Shown here in pieces: positions 25,388 through 33,560 of a stretch of 39,380 bases of DNA (positions are counted from its first letter, which is position 1; the number at the start of each line of letters is the position of its first letter). The translations under genes and the position numbers were made by a program. This DNA is from an uncultured Desulfovibrio sp. Lineage in GTDB: Bacteria; Desulfobacterota; Desulfovibrionia; Desulfovibrionales; Desulfovibrionaceae. Location of the stretch: NCBI GenBank assembly GCA_944324555.1, contig CALUWU010000036.1:1-39380 (forward strand), read 5' to 3'. Below the pieces are notes generated by a model that had not been told where the DNA came from, searched no databases, and saw only the letters and a program-made list of their open reading frames with translations.

Positions 25388-25710
25388 TTGACTTTGCGGG
25401 GGGCGGGGCGTATGGTCTTACGAGGCCGGAAGGCGGCGTTCCGTCTTCCGCCGTCCAGACGCCGCGAGAACGAGGATTTCTCCGGGGTCTGGCTCTGGCG
25501 TCTGCTTTTCGCAGCCGCCAGAGCCGGGGTTTCGGAGCGTGCCTGCCGGAATGCGGACGCAAGACCAGATTCCGAGGCGCGCCTTTTCAGGCGTCGGATG
25601 GAAACCCTTTTGTGGAAGGGGTCTTTTCGTGCGGCGAGGCTTCGGCGTGACGAACCGTTTCCCGGACTTCCGGCGGATGCGGAACGGCCGGTCAGGGCGT
25701 CATGCCTTCT
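25388..25710. other. 323-base gap between convergent activator and porin genes
   Basis: No gene is supported here. The main structure is a hairpin at 25491-25525 (GGCTCTGGCG pairs with CGCCAGAGCC, with an inner CTGC/GCAG stem and a TTTTC loop). It could serve as a two-way terminator, although no U-tract follows. The remainder is GC-rich and shows no repeat family member. Confidence 0.5.
25491..25525. terminator. Hairpin between convergent genes
   Basis: Ten perfect base pairs, a mismatch, then four more, with a five-base loop. It lies between the activator (ends 25387) and the porin (ends 25711), where a shared terminator is expected. It lacks a U-tract, so confidence is limited. Confidence 0.4.
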
Positions 25711-27201
25711 CTAGAACTTGTAGGCAAAGGTCAGGTCCGCTTTCCAGATATCCTGCTTGCCGTAGCCGGCCCCCAGATAGTCATGGCCGTCCTGCCATGT
25801 CTTGGGACTCATGAGGTTCGCGATATAGCCGAGGCCAAGGCCGATGCTGAAATTCTCGTAGACCTTGTAGACGCTGTTGAGGTTGAACTCGAGCAGTCCG
25901 TCCTGCGTTGTCAGATAGACGCCTTCGTAGTCGTTCAGGCAATTCCAGTCTGTGCGGCTTGTGGCGTATTTGACCATGCCGGGACTGTTCGTGCCGCCCC
26001 AGTACAGCGCGCGCAGGGTATGCTTGAGATTTTTGACAAAGGACACGTCGCGCACCTGAAGGCCAAGGCCCCAGGTTCCCGTATAGGTGAGCTTCTGATC
26101 CTGCAGGCCGCCGCCGTAATGCACGTCGTCGCCCATGATGGACGAGAACTTGCCGTAGGGGCGCAGGGTGGGCATCCGCTCGGAACCGTTCTTGATGTTG
26201 TCGTCGTCGCCGCTGGCATACCAGCCGAAGACGCCCGGCCGGCCCCAGTTCGTCTTGTATTCCACCAGCGCCTTGGCCAGCCAGCCCTGCCGCTGCGTGC
26301 TGCCGCGCACGGGGGTAACGCCGCGCTCCATGGCGTCGTAACGCCCCATGGCTTCCACAAAGCCGTAGTTCAGCTCAAATTCGATATTCAGCGGATCAAA
26401 GGCGGTAATGCCCACGGGCAGGCCCGCCCAGAACATGCCGCCGTACGTCTTGCCGGTCTGGAGAGCGACAAGGTTCCCGGAGTTCGCGCCCCGGTCAAAG
26501 GGGTTGGCGCCGAGCGTGCTCATGGGATTGCTGTCGTTCCATATCTTGCCGCCGGTAAACGTGTTCCTGCCGCGAATGCCGTACAGCGCCCACGGGGTGA
26601 ATTCGACGCCGTCAAGCCGCACGGGCACGCTCAGCCCCCAGATATCCATGTTGTCCAGATAGCCGGCCTGTCCTTCCGCGGCATAGTTGTCGTTAAAGGG
26701 CCGCATCCAGAGCGCCGTGAGTCCCACGCGTTCGTTGATCGCGTACGAGGCCACGGCGGCGGCGACGTCAAGGTTGCCGAGCACCGAGGAGTTGCCGGCC
26801 TTGTTGGGCATGTTCATGTTCTGCAGGCCCATGCGGAACTTCAGATCCACGCCGGGCGCGGCCCAGTCCATGTAGGCCATGCGGATCTTGACGACCGTGC
26901 CGTCGGCGCCCATGGCCCCGCCCTGGGCCGCCTTGCCCCACTGAATGTGGCCGATTTCAAAGTAAAGCGTGCCGGAGAGGCTTTCCGACGCCACGGCGTC
27001 CATCTGGAAGCGGATACGGGAACGGCTGTTCACCGTGTCGGCGGCGTCGTTGTTCTTGTTGCCGACGGTCTTCACGAAACTTTTTTCAGACAGGCCCACG
27101 CCGACCTGCCAGTTGCCCTTGGTCTTGAAATCCACGGCCCGGGCTTCCTGCGCCGCAAGCGCCAGCGTCGCGGCAATGAGCAGTACGCCAAGTTTTTTCA
27201 T
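25711..27201 (-). CDS. Desulfovibrio-type outer-membrane homotrimeric porin
   Basis: 496 residues. Signal peptide KKLGVLLIAATLALA with cleavage after ARA, then mature VDFK. The rest is a long beta-rich chain of alternating amphipathic strands with many Gly/Tyr/Trp residues, ending in KADLTFAYKF; the terminal Phe is the usual BAM recognition signal. The sequence style matches the homotrimeric porin family abundant in Desulfovibrio. Probable role: diffusion of small solutes across the outer membrane. Here it is the last gene behind the TAXI-TRAP operon, so it may serve uptake of the same substrate. AAGGAAAGAG precedes the ATG. Confidence 0.88.
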   Translation of the reverse strand: MKKLGVLLIAATLALAAQEARAVDFKTKGNWQVGVGLSEKSFVKTVGNKNNDAADTVNSRSRIRFQMDAVASESLSGTLYFEIGHIQWGKAAQGGAMGADGTVVKIRMAYMDWAAPGVDLKFRMGLQNMNMPNKAGNSSVLGNLDVAAAVASYAINERVGLTALWMRPFNDNYAAEGQAGYLDNMDIWGLSVPVRLDGVEFTPWALYGIRGRNTFTGGKIWNDSNPMSTLGANPFDRGANSGNLVALQTGKTYGGMFWAGLPVGITAFDPLNIEFELNYGFVEAMGRYDAMERGVTPVRGSTQRQGWLAKALVEYKTNWGRPGVFGWYASGDDDNIKNGSERMPTLRPYGKFSSIMGDDVHYGGGLQDQKLTYTGTWGLGLQVRDVSFVKNLKHTLRALYWGGTNSPGMVKYATSRTDWNCLNDYEGVYLTTQDGLLEFNLNSVYKVYENFSIGLGLGYIANLMSPKTWQDGHDYLGAGYGKQDIWKADLTFAYKF

Positions 27202-27221
27202 CTCTTTCCTTCTCCTTGCTC

Positions 27222-27300
27222 TGGAGCATGTTCAATTTGAAACGCGCCGCGTTTCTGACGCCGCGGCTTGTCGCCGCCTCGCGTTTCCGGGCCGCGCGCC
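27222..27300 (-). repeat. Partial, diverged R1 copy
   Basis: In inverted orientation. TGGAGCATGTTCAATTTGAAACGCG matches the H3 end of R1 (in two parts: GGAGCATGTTC, then AATTTGAAACGCG) and runs into CGCCTCGCGTTTCC, like the H1 side. H2 is missing. It lies between the TAXI and porin genes, within the putative operon. Confidence 0.6.
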
Positions 27301-27336
27301 GTCCCCTGCGGAGGCGCGCGGCCCGCGTCGTTCCGG

Positions 27337-28317
27337 CTAGTCGAGATAGCCCTTTTCGCGGTAGTAGCGCTCCGCTCCGGGATGCAGGGGCAGGGCGAGG
27401 CCGCGGCCAGCCGTCTCCGGCGAGAGCTTGGACCAGTAGGGGCTGGCGATGATGATGTCGGCGCTCTTTTCGCAGATTGCCTTGACCATCTTGTAGACGA
27501 TGTCGTCCGGGACGTTCTTGTTGATCATGAGTTCCGTGCTTGCGTTGACGGTCAGGATGTCGCGGCCGAACTTGCCGCCGTAGGCCGAGGCGGGAATGAC
27601 GCCCCTGCCGAGGCCGTATTTCTTGTTCAGGCTGTCGAGCACCTTTTCATCGATGGGCAGGATGTCCAGATCGACGCTGTTCATGATGTCCAGAACCATG
27701 AAGGATTCGCCGGGGCCGATCCACAGCGCGGCGTCCAGCTGTCCGTCCTTCATCATCGCGGCGGCGTCGTTGGTGGACGGCGTATAGATCTTGCCGCCCC
27801 AGGAGGCGATGTCCTTCTGGCTGATGCCGTACTCTTCCAGCACCCACTTGCCGAACAGATAGGAATTGCCGGCCGTGTGGCTCATGGAGATGCGGATGGG
27901 CATCTTGTTGTCCTTGATCTGCTGGATGCTCTTGATGCCGGACTTCTTGCTGACGATGAAGTGCAGCAGGGTCGAGTCGTGCAGGTTCAGCATGCTGACA
28001 ACATTCTTCGTGGGCTTCTTGTAGGGATCGACCCCCTTCGCGGCGGCCACGATGACGCTGTGGGCGGCGATGCCGAAGTCGCTGGCGCCGCGCTCCACAT
28101 GCAGCACGTTGGCCAGGCCGCCGCCGGGGAAGATGGCGATATCCAGATCGGGGTTCTGCGAGGAGATGGCCTTGCCGATGGCCCCCATGCCCACGTACCA
28201 GGCGCCGCCCGCGGGAGAGGCCGCGCCCTTGATTTCATGATAGTCCTTCGCGAGGGCCGCGCCGGGAAGCAGCGCGGCGGCGAGAAGCAGCGCAAGGCTT
28301 GTGAAGAATCTTTTCAT
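27337..28317 (-). CDS. TAXI-family TRAP transporter solute-binding protein
   Basis: 326 residues, periplasmic. Signal peptide KRFFTSLALLLAAALLPGAALA, then the mature protein. Features of the TAXI family: ASPAGGAWYVGMGAIGKAI near the N terminus, FPGGGLANVLHVERGASDFGIA, SHTAGNSYLFGKWVLEEYG, and DGQLDAALWIG. It binds a substrate and delivers it to the fused TRAP permease encoded upstream (29196-31106). TAXI proteins often bind dicarboxylates or amino-acid-like and aromatic anions; the ligand here is unknown. AGGAG precedes the ATG, and it follows the amidohydrolase gene by ten bases. Confidence 0.9.
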   Translation of the reverse strand: MKRFFTSLALLLAAALLPGAALAKDYHEIKGAASPAGGAWYVGMGAIGKAISSQNPDLDIAIFPGGGLANVLHVERGASDFGIAAHSVIVAAAKGVDPYKKPTKNVVSMLNLHDSTLLHFIVSKKSGIKSIQQIKDNKMPIRISMSHTAGNSYLFGKWVLEEYGISQKDIASWGGKIYTPSTNDAAAMMKDGQLDAALWIGPGESFMVLDIMNSVDLDILPIDEKVLDSLNKKYGLGRGVIPASAYGGKFGRDILTVNASTELMINKNVPDDIVYKMVKAICEKSADIIIASPYWSKLSPETAGRGLALPLHPGAERYYREKGYLD

Positions 28318-28327
28318 GGCGTTTCTC

Positions 28328-29176
28328 CTAGGCGTCGGCGATATCCAGCTTCAGCACGCGCGCCGCGTTCTTCCACAGCAGCTTGGGAAGCACTTCGGGC
28401 TTGAACAGGGTCTTGAAGTGCTCGACGCAGTCCACGATGGGCATGAGCGGATAGGCGGAACCGTAGAGGAAGCGATCCTGCATGAAGTTGTTGGCCGCCA
28501 TGACGTAGTCCGCCACGCCGCTGCAATTGAAGAGGTACATGTCCGGGCAGAGATAGATGTTCTTCTGGAAGAAGCACACGCCCAGAATCTGCTGCACCCA
28601 GGGCCAGCCGCCGTGCGAAATGATGAAGTTGGTCTTCGGGAAGTCGGCGGCGATGCGGTTGATGATCTTGGGATCGCTGTAGGTGATGTCCGGGCCGGCC
28701 CGGCCGCCGAGCATCAGGATGATCGGGATGCCGTGCTTTTCGCATTTTTCATAAATGGGATAGATGCGGGGGTCGTCGGCGTACATGGGATTGGCCAGCG
28801 CGCCGGGCTCCATGCAGACGCCCTTGAGCGGGCCGTTGACGACGGTGCGCTCGATTTCGTCCAGGGCCTCGTCCTTGCGGGAGGCGTTCAGCCCCGCCGT
28901 GCCCACGAAGCGCCCGGGGAAGTCGTCGAGAATCTTGATGATGTCGTCGTTGGAGATGGTGCCCTTGAAATGGCCGTTGCGGCCGGGAATGACGCCCATG
29001 GTCACGCCGGCGGCGTCCATTTCCTGGAGCATCATGTCGGAAGACTTGGCCGTTACGGAGGGGGCCTGCTTCATGGAGAAACAGGCGGTCAGCTTGGCGG
29101 TGCGGCTCACGTCGTCGTAGACGCCGATGTTCAGGAAACCGCGCGCCGGGGGACGCATGCGAAAGTCGATAATCAT
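28328..29176 (-). CDS. Amidohydrolase-2 family protein lacking canonical metal ligands (paralogue 2)
   Basis: 282 residues, paralogue of the protein at 21393-22259 along its whole length. Again His-x-His is replaced by DFRMRP, strand 5 reads ILMLGG, and the usual Asp is replaced in YGSAYPL, while ISHGGWPW keeps one His. Lying between the TRAP permease and TAXI genes (19 and 10 bases away), it is almost certainly co-transcribed with them and likely acts on the imported compound or its first product, by hydrolysis, hydration or decarboxylation. AGGAGG precedes the ATG. The altered ligands argue for a metal-independent or new activity. Confidence 0.8.
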   Translation of the reverse strand: MIIDFRMRPPARGFLNIGVYDDVSRTAKLTACFSMKQAPSVTAKSSDMMLQEMDAAGVTMGVIPGRNGHFKGTISNDDIIKILDDFPGRFVGTAGLNASRKDEALDEIERTVVNGPLKGVCMEPGALANPMYADDPRIYPIYEKCEKHGIPIILMLGGRAGPDITYSDPKIINRIAADFPKTNFIISHGGWPWVQQILGVCFFQKNIYLCPDMYLFNCSGVADYVMAANNFMQDRFLYGSAYPLMPIVDCVEHFKTLFKPEVLPKLLWKNAARVLKLDIADA

Positions 29177-29195
29177 GGAAAACCTCCTGTGATTG

Positions 29196-31106
29196 TTAGG
29201 CGTTTACCGAAGCGTCGATGGGGCCGTAGCGGCCGGTGCGCTTCTTGAGGAACTGAATGATCATGCCCGCGCCCAGCAGGCCGAAACCGAGCAGATCGGA
29301 ATAGAGTCCGGGATAGATGAGCGAGGCCCCGGCGCCCAGGAACATGGCGCGTTCGGCCAGTCCGGCGCGGCAGATGATCCAGCCCTGCATGCCGCCGGAA
29401 AGCGCGATGACGCCGATGAGCGCCGTGGTCGCCGCCCACAGGACTTCCTGCGTGCTGCCCATGCCCAGCAGGGCGGGCTCGTAGACGAACATGAACGGCA
29501 CGATAAAGGCCACTATGCCCAGCTTGAAGGCCGTGAACCCGGTCTCCATGGCCTTGCTCTCCGCAATGGCCGCGCCGGCAAAGGCCGCGACGCAGACGGG
29601 CGGGGTGATGAAGGACAGAATGGCGTAGTAGAAGACGAACATGTGGGCGACCAGCGGCGCCGCGCCCGCCTTGATCAGGGCCGGAGCGCCGAGCGTGGCC
29701 ACGACGATGTAGGCGGGAGTGGTGGGCACGCCCATGCCCAGCACGAAGCTCGTCAGCATGAGCAGCACCATCAGCAGGAACATGCTGTCGCCGGCAATGA
29801 TGGTGATGAGGTTGATGAACTTGTAGCCGATGCCCGTCAGCGACAGCACGCCGATGATGATGCCGGAGCAGGCGCAGCAGGCGGAGACCATCAGCGCGCC
29901 GCGGGAGGACGCCACGAGAGCGTCGAGGAAGCCCTTGAAGTCAAAGCGCGTCTCCGCGCTCAGGAAGGACAGCAGGACGATGGAAAGGGTCGCCACGTTG
30001 GCGCAGAAGACGACGTTGTTGCCCATGGCCAGAAAGGCGATCAGCACGCCGATGGGCAGCAGGTAATACAGGCGGCGCACGACGCTCCCGGCCTCGGGGA
30101 TCAGCTCGGGCGGGGTCACGCCAAGGTTGCGCTTCATGGCCTCCATGTGAATCATGGCCAGCAGGGCAAGGTAGTACATGATGGCCGGAAGAAGGGCGGC
30201 CTTGGCCACGTTGAGGTAGCCGGCGCCGGAGAGGTCGGCCATCAGGAAGGCGGCCGTTCCCATGACGGGGGGCATGATCTGGCCGCCGGTGGAGGCGACG
30301 GCTTCCACGGCGCCCGCGAAGGGGGCGCGGTAGCCCACGCGCTTCATGAGCGGGATGGTGAAGATGCCCGTGCCGTAGACGTTGGCGGAGGCGGAGCCGG
30401 AAATGGTGCCGAACAGGGCGGAGGCGAAAATGGCCACCTTGGCCGGGCCGCCGCGGGACTTGCGCGTCACAAGGCAGGCAAGGTCCATGAAGATGCTGCT
30501 CATCTTGGAGCGCTCGAGGAAGGCGCCGAACATGATGAAGCCGAACAGGGTCGTCGTGGCCGTGCCGATCGGGATACCGTACACGCCTTCATTCAGCAGA
30601 AAGATATGTTCCGTGATGGTGGCGTAGTCAAAACCGGTATGCTTGACGGCGCGCGGAAGCATATCGCCGAAAAAGGCGTAAAGCAGCAGGCAGCCTGCAA
30701 CGACGACGAGAGCCCAGCCTGTAGTCCGTCTCGTGATTTCAAGCACAAGAAGCACGGTAATTGTCCCGAAGAACATATCCGCCGAAGTCACTTCGTCGAT
30801 ATACCGCATTCTTGTGGTGATCTCTTCAAGATGCATTGCATAGTAGACGGCGGTGGCAATGGCAAGGCCGGCGCAGAAAAGGTCAATCAGAACGGTAAGC
30901 CTGCTTTCCCGTTCTCCTTCCTTGAACTTTCTATAGGGGATATAAAGGAAAATAAGAACAATGATGAACGCAAGATACGCAACGCGCATCATGGAGCCGT
31001 CCAGCACGCTTACTCCGATAGTAAACCAGACCTGGAACAGCGCCAACGCGAGCCCGAAAAGCCAGGCGAGCGGCTTTATTCCCTCTCTTGATAAGCCAAT
31101 TTGCAT
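29196..31106 (-). CDS. TRAP transporter permease, fused small and large subunits
   Basis: 636 residues with about 16-18 hydrophobic segments. The N-terminal four (residues ~12-130) correspond to the DctQ-like small subunit; the rest is the DctM-like large subunit. Motifs include ATTTLFGFIMFGAFLER, GTISGSASANVYGTGIFTIPLMKRVG, GGQIMPPVMGTAAFLMA and GMGVPTTPAYIV, typical of the TAXI-associated 4TM/12TM fusion. Secondary uptake driven by a sodium or proton gradient. The ATG at 31106 has GGAGG nine bases upstream; the 45-codon upstream frame overlaps the sigma-54 promoter and is rejected. First gene of the operon. Confidence 0.93.
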   Translation of the reverse strand: MQIGLSREGIKPLAWLFGLALALFQVWFTIGVSVLDGSMMRVAYLAFIIVLIFLYIPYRKFKEGERESRLTVLIDLFCAGLAIATAVYYAMHLEEITTRMRYIDEVTSADMFFGTITVLLVLEITRRTTGWALVVVAGCLLLYAFFGDMLPRAVKHTGFDYATITEHIFLLNEGVYGIPIGTATTTLFGFIMFGAFLERSKMSSIFMDLACLVTRKSRGGPAKVAIFASALFGTISGSASANVYGTGIFTIPLMKRVGYRAPFAGAVEAVASTGGQIMPPVMGTAAFLMADLSGAGYLNVAKAALLPAIMYYLALLAMIHMEAMKRNLGVTPPELIPEAGSVVRRLYYLLPIGVLIAFLAMGNNVVFCANVATLSIVLLSFLSAETRFDFKGFLDALVASSRGALMVSACCACSGIIIGVLSLTGIGYKFINLITIIAGDSMFLLMVLLMLTSFVLGMGVPTTPAYIVVATLGAPALIKAGAAPLVAHMFVFYYAILSFITPPVCVAAFAGAAIAESKAMETGFTAFKLGIVAFIVPFMFVYEPALLGMGSTQEVLWAATTALIGVIALSGGMQGWIICRAGLAERAMFLGAGASLIYPGLYSDLLGFGLLGAGMIIQFLKKRTGRYGPIDASVNA

Positions 31107-31144
31107 AAATGCGGTCCTCCATGCAGGTTGTGATGCCTGCTGAC

Positions 31145-31160
31145 TGCAAGAAGCGGGCCA
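31145..31160 (-). promoter_or_regulatory. Sigma-54 (-24/-12) promoter of the TAXI-TRAP operon
   Basis: The minus strand reads TGGCCCG-CTTC-TTGCA, matching TGGCACG-N4-TTGCW with one mismatch and exact GG/GC spacing. The predicted start is near 31134, about 28 bases before the permease ATG. A sigma-54 activator gene lies in the same module (23506-25387). Confidence 0.75.
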
Positions 31161-31245
31161 TATATTTTTCAAAAGAAGGGATGTTGTGAAAAACAGCCTG
31201 GCTGCGTGATTTTTGGCACAGTATGCCCCGCGCGGGGCCAACAGC

Positions 31246-31267
31246 CATGTCCACTTTTCTGGACATG
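31246..31267. promoter_or_regulatory. Inverted repeat, likely enhancer site for a sigma-54 activator
   Basis: CATGTCCA, six bases, TGGACATG: perfect 8-bp arms centred about 122 bases upstream of the predicted sigma-54 start, a typical activator-site distance. Further half-sites follow: ACATGT at 31274-31279 and TACATGGAC and TGGAC to 31297. The site is also about 190 bases upstream of the divergent arylsulfotransferase-like gene, which could share it. Confidence 0.65.
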
Positions 31268-31446
31268 TATATTACATGTGTACATGGACGAATGGACAAT
31301 GGCGCAAAAGGGGCGGGCGCGCGGCGAACTGGCCCGGAATGTAGCCTTTGCTACAGCAAGGCGGGCGGGAGTTTGCTATTTTTTGCACAAAGGGGCGCCG
31401 CCGCGTGGACGGCGTCTGAAATGTCCTGTGAAAACGGAGGATTGTC

Positions 31447-32820
31447 ATGTTTCAATCTGCGCTGAAGCCGCTGGCTTCCCTGGCGATCTGCCTGTCGTGT
31501 CTGGCCCTGCCCGCCGGCCGGACCGCCGCCTACGAACTCCACGACGGCCCCACCGGAGTGCTCAAGAACGTCCCCGGCAAGACCTTCGAGGGCTACACCC
31601 TCTTCGCGCCCACCGTGAAATGCACCACAACCTACCTCATCAACATGCGGGGCGACGTGGTCCATACCTGGGAAAGCAAGTATCCTCCCGGCCTCTACGC
31701 CCGCCTGCTTCCCAACGGCAATCTGCTGCGCGCCGGAAGCCTGCCCGAACAGCCCGTGAAAATCGGCGGCGCGGGCGGCGTCATCGAGGAAATCGACTGG
31801 AACGGAAACGTGGTCTGGTCGTATACGATGAGGTCCGATAACGAAATTCAGCATCATTGTTTCGACCGCATGCCCAACGGCAACACGCTCATTCTCGGCT
31901 GGGAACGCAAGACCCCGGAAGAGGCCCTTGCCAGGGGGCGCAAGCCGGGCACCTGGCCGGAGGAGGTCGTCATCAAGGGCCAGAAGACCTCGGATTTCTG
32001 GATCGACTTCGTGCGCGAGGTGGATCGGGACGGCAAGACCGTATGGGAATGGCACGCCTGGGATCACATCGGCCCCGGCCCGGATCAGCTGGATATCAAT
32101 TACCGCCTGCCCGAACCGGTGGGCGCCGATTACGCCTCGTTCGACTGGAGCCATTTCAATACGGTGGAATATGTTCCGGCCACGGATCAGGTGCTGCTCA
32201 ATTCGCGCAACCTCAGTGAAATATATCTTGTGGATCGCAAGACCGGAAAGATCGTCTGGCGCTGGGGCAATCCTTCCACGCACGGCAAGGGCGAGCGCCC
32301 CTCGTGGTACGACAACGGCTCGCAGCGCATTTTTGGCTCGCATAACGCCACCATGCTGGAAAACGGCCATATTCAGGTCTTCGACAACGGTTCCGAACGG
32401 CCCGAGGGCAACCGTTCCGCCGTCGTCGAAATCGATCCGAAGACGGGCAAGGAGGTCTGGTCGTACGCCGCGAAGTATCCTTCCAGCTTTTACAGCTACC
32501 GGCAGGGCGCGGCCCAGCGCCTGCCCAACGGCAACACGCTGGTGACCTCCACCCAGCAGGGCCATCTCTTTGAAGTGACGCCGGCGGGGGAAGTCGTCTG
32601 GGAATTCGTCAATCCCGTCATGAAGGGGCAGCCCAAGCCCTTCTTCCGCGACGCCGAGGAGGCGCTGCCGCACAAGAGCGCGACCAACATGATCCATCGC
32701 GCCTACCGCTACGCTCCCGATTATCCCGGCCTTCGCGGGCGTGATCTGAGCGCGGCGCGGCCGCTGGTGCCCGGCTGGCCCCGTTTCCTCGACGTGTACA
32801 AGCCGCTGGAGAGCAAGTAG
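31447..32820 (+). CDS. Arylsulfotransferase (ASST)-like periplasmic beta-propeller protein
   Basis: 457 residues. Signal peptide FQSALKPLASLAICLSCLALPAG, cleavage near TAA. A beta-propeller of repeated blades follows, each with an LPNGNLL / MPNGNTLILG / LENGHIQVFDNG / LPNGNTLVTS signature and a G-x-x-VW-x-Y/W strand (GNVVWSY, GKTVWEW, GKIVWRW, GKEVWSY, GEVVWEF). This is the arylsulfotransferase family pattern. Known members transfer sulfate between phenolic compounds in the periplasm through a catalytic His; HHCFDRM and SHNATML are candidate positions. It diverges from the TAXI-TRAP operon across a shared control region. GGAGG precedes the ATG. The true substrate is unknown. Confidence 0.8.
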   Translation: MFQSALKPLASLAICLSCLALPAGRTAAYELHDGPTGVLKNVPGKTFEGYTLFAPTVKCTTTYLINMRGDVVHTWESKYPPGLYARLLPNGNLLRAGSLPEQPVKIGGAGGVIEEIDWNGNVVWSYTMRSDNEIQHHCFDRMPNGNTLILGWERKTPEEALARGRKPGTWPEEVVIKGQKTSDFWIDFVREVDRDGKTVWEWHAWDHIGPGPDQLDINYRLPEPVGADYASFDWSHFNTVEYVPATDQVLLNSRNLSEIYLVDRKTGKIVWRWGNPSTHGKGERPSWYDNGSQRIFGSHNATMLENGHIQVFDNGSERPEGNRSAVVEIDPKTGKEVWSYAAKYPSSFYSYRQGAAQRLPNGNTLVTSTQQGHLFEVTPAGEVVWEFVNPVMKGQPKPFFRDAEEALPHKSATNMIHRAYRYAPDYPGLRGRDLSAARPLVPGWPRFLDVYKPLESK

Positions 32821-32850
32821 CGAGGCTCGGGACTCATTGCGGTTTTCTTG

Positions 32851-33036
32851 AGGGGGAAGAAACCCCTTTGCTCTGCTGTCGATGCCCGTAAGGTGCCAAG
32901 GCGCCTAACGGGCACGGCCTGCGGCTGCCCGTCGGGTCGCTGCTCGCGGCAAAAAGGGCCCAGCCTTTCCGGAGGAAAGGCGTTCCCGTGGCTCCCCCTC
33001 AAACTCCCCCATCTTCCCCAAAACCCGCGCATGATG
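32851..33036 (+). repeat. Dispersed repeat R2, long copy
   Basis: About 186 bp downstream of the arylsulfotransferase-like gene. It starts GAGGGGGAAGAAACCCCTTTG, in two blocks GAGGGGGAAG and AAACCCCTTTG. The internal segments GCTGCTGTCGATGCCCGTA, CGGGCACGGCCTGCGGC and CAGCCTTTCC-GAGGAAAGGCGTTCCCGT match the inverted copy at 38320-38512. Its end (CCCCCTCAAACTCCCCC, then CCAAAACCCGCGC) matches the element at 11293. No coding capacity. Confidence 0.8.
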
Positions 33037-33507
33037 GACTGACAAGTAAAGATGGACGTTTTTTTATAACATGTAGTGATATTTTATTTTTTTTGCATGT
33101 TATCCCGCAGGAAGACGGCTCTTGATAACGCTGCGCCTTCCAAACCATGCGGCCTGTCGTTTCGCGGAAAAAACGCTGTTTTTCCGCTCAATTTTGGCCG
33201 GGCGGCGCGCCGCGCGTTTCTCCTTGGGCAACGGCCGGGCGCTCTTGCGGGAGCGTCCGGCGGCCGGAAGGGGAGGGGATTTTTAATTGTGAAAAAAATA
33301 TTTTATTGTGTGGGAGGTCGACACAAAATCAGACATATTTTAAGGCTTTTAGCGGGGTTATCGTCGTCGCGACGGCGCGGCGAAAGAATGCTGATTGTCA
33401 TAATTAGTTTAAATGTTTTGAAATATTTTATTTTTCAATAAAACCGCCGCCTTGGGAACGGCAGGCCGCAGTCCGCGAAAAATCGCCCGAAATCCGCGAA
33501 AAATGTA
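33037..33507. other. AT-rich intergenic region with an inverted R1 copy
   Basis: No gene is supported. It contains an 8-bp inverted repeat ATAACATG / CATGTTAT (33066-33073 and 33096-33103) around a T-rich loop, then R1 copy D at 33130-33255. After that comes about 220 bases of AT-rich sequence (33290-33440) with several short inverted repeats but no clear promoter until 33508. Confidence 0.5.
33130..33255 (-). repeat. Dispersed repeat R1, copy D
   Basis: Inverted relative to copies A-C and E. CCAAACCATGCGGCCTGTCG, then TTTCGCGGAAAAAACG-CTG-TTTTTCCGCT (H2), then GGCCGGGCGGCG and CGCGCGTTTCTCC. The H1 region is diverged and H3 is partly lost. Confidence 0.75.
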
Positions 33508-33536
33508 TTGACAAAAAAATCACAAAAAGGCATCTT
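33508..33536 (+). promoter_or_regulatory. Promoter upstream of the glycine riboswitch
   Basis: Perfect -35 TTGACA (33508-33513), 17-base spacer, weak -10 CATCTT (33531-33536). The predicted start near 33543 is about 18 bases before the riboswitch P1 stem. Only the -35 is strong. Confidence 0.5.
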
Positions 33537-33560
33537 CTCAAAAAAGAGACACGCGGATGA

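Noticed and set aside
31212-31228. A second sigma-54-like promoter (TTGGCAC near the arylsulfotransferase-like gene)
   Set aside because: GG and GC are 10 instead of 12 positions apart; sigma-54 tolerates almost no change in this spacing.
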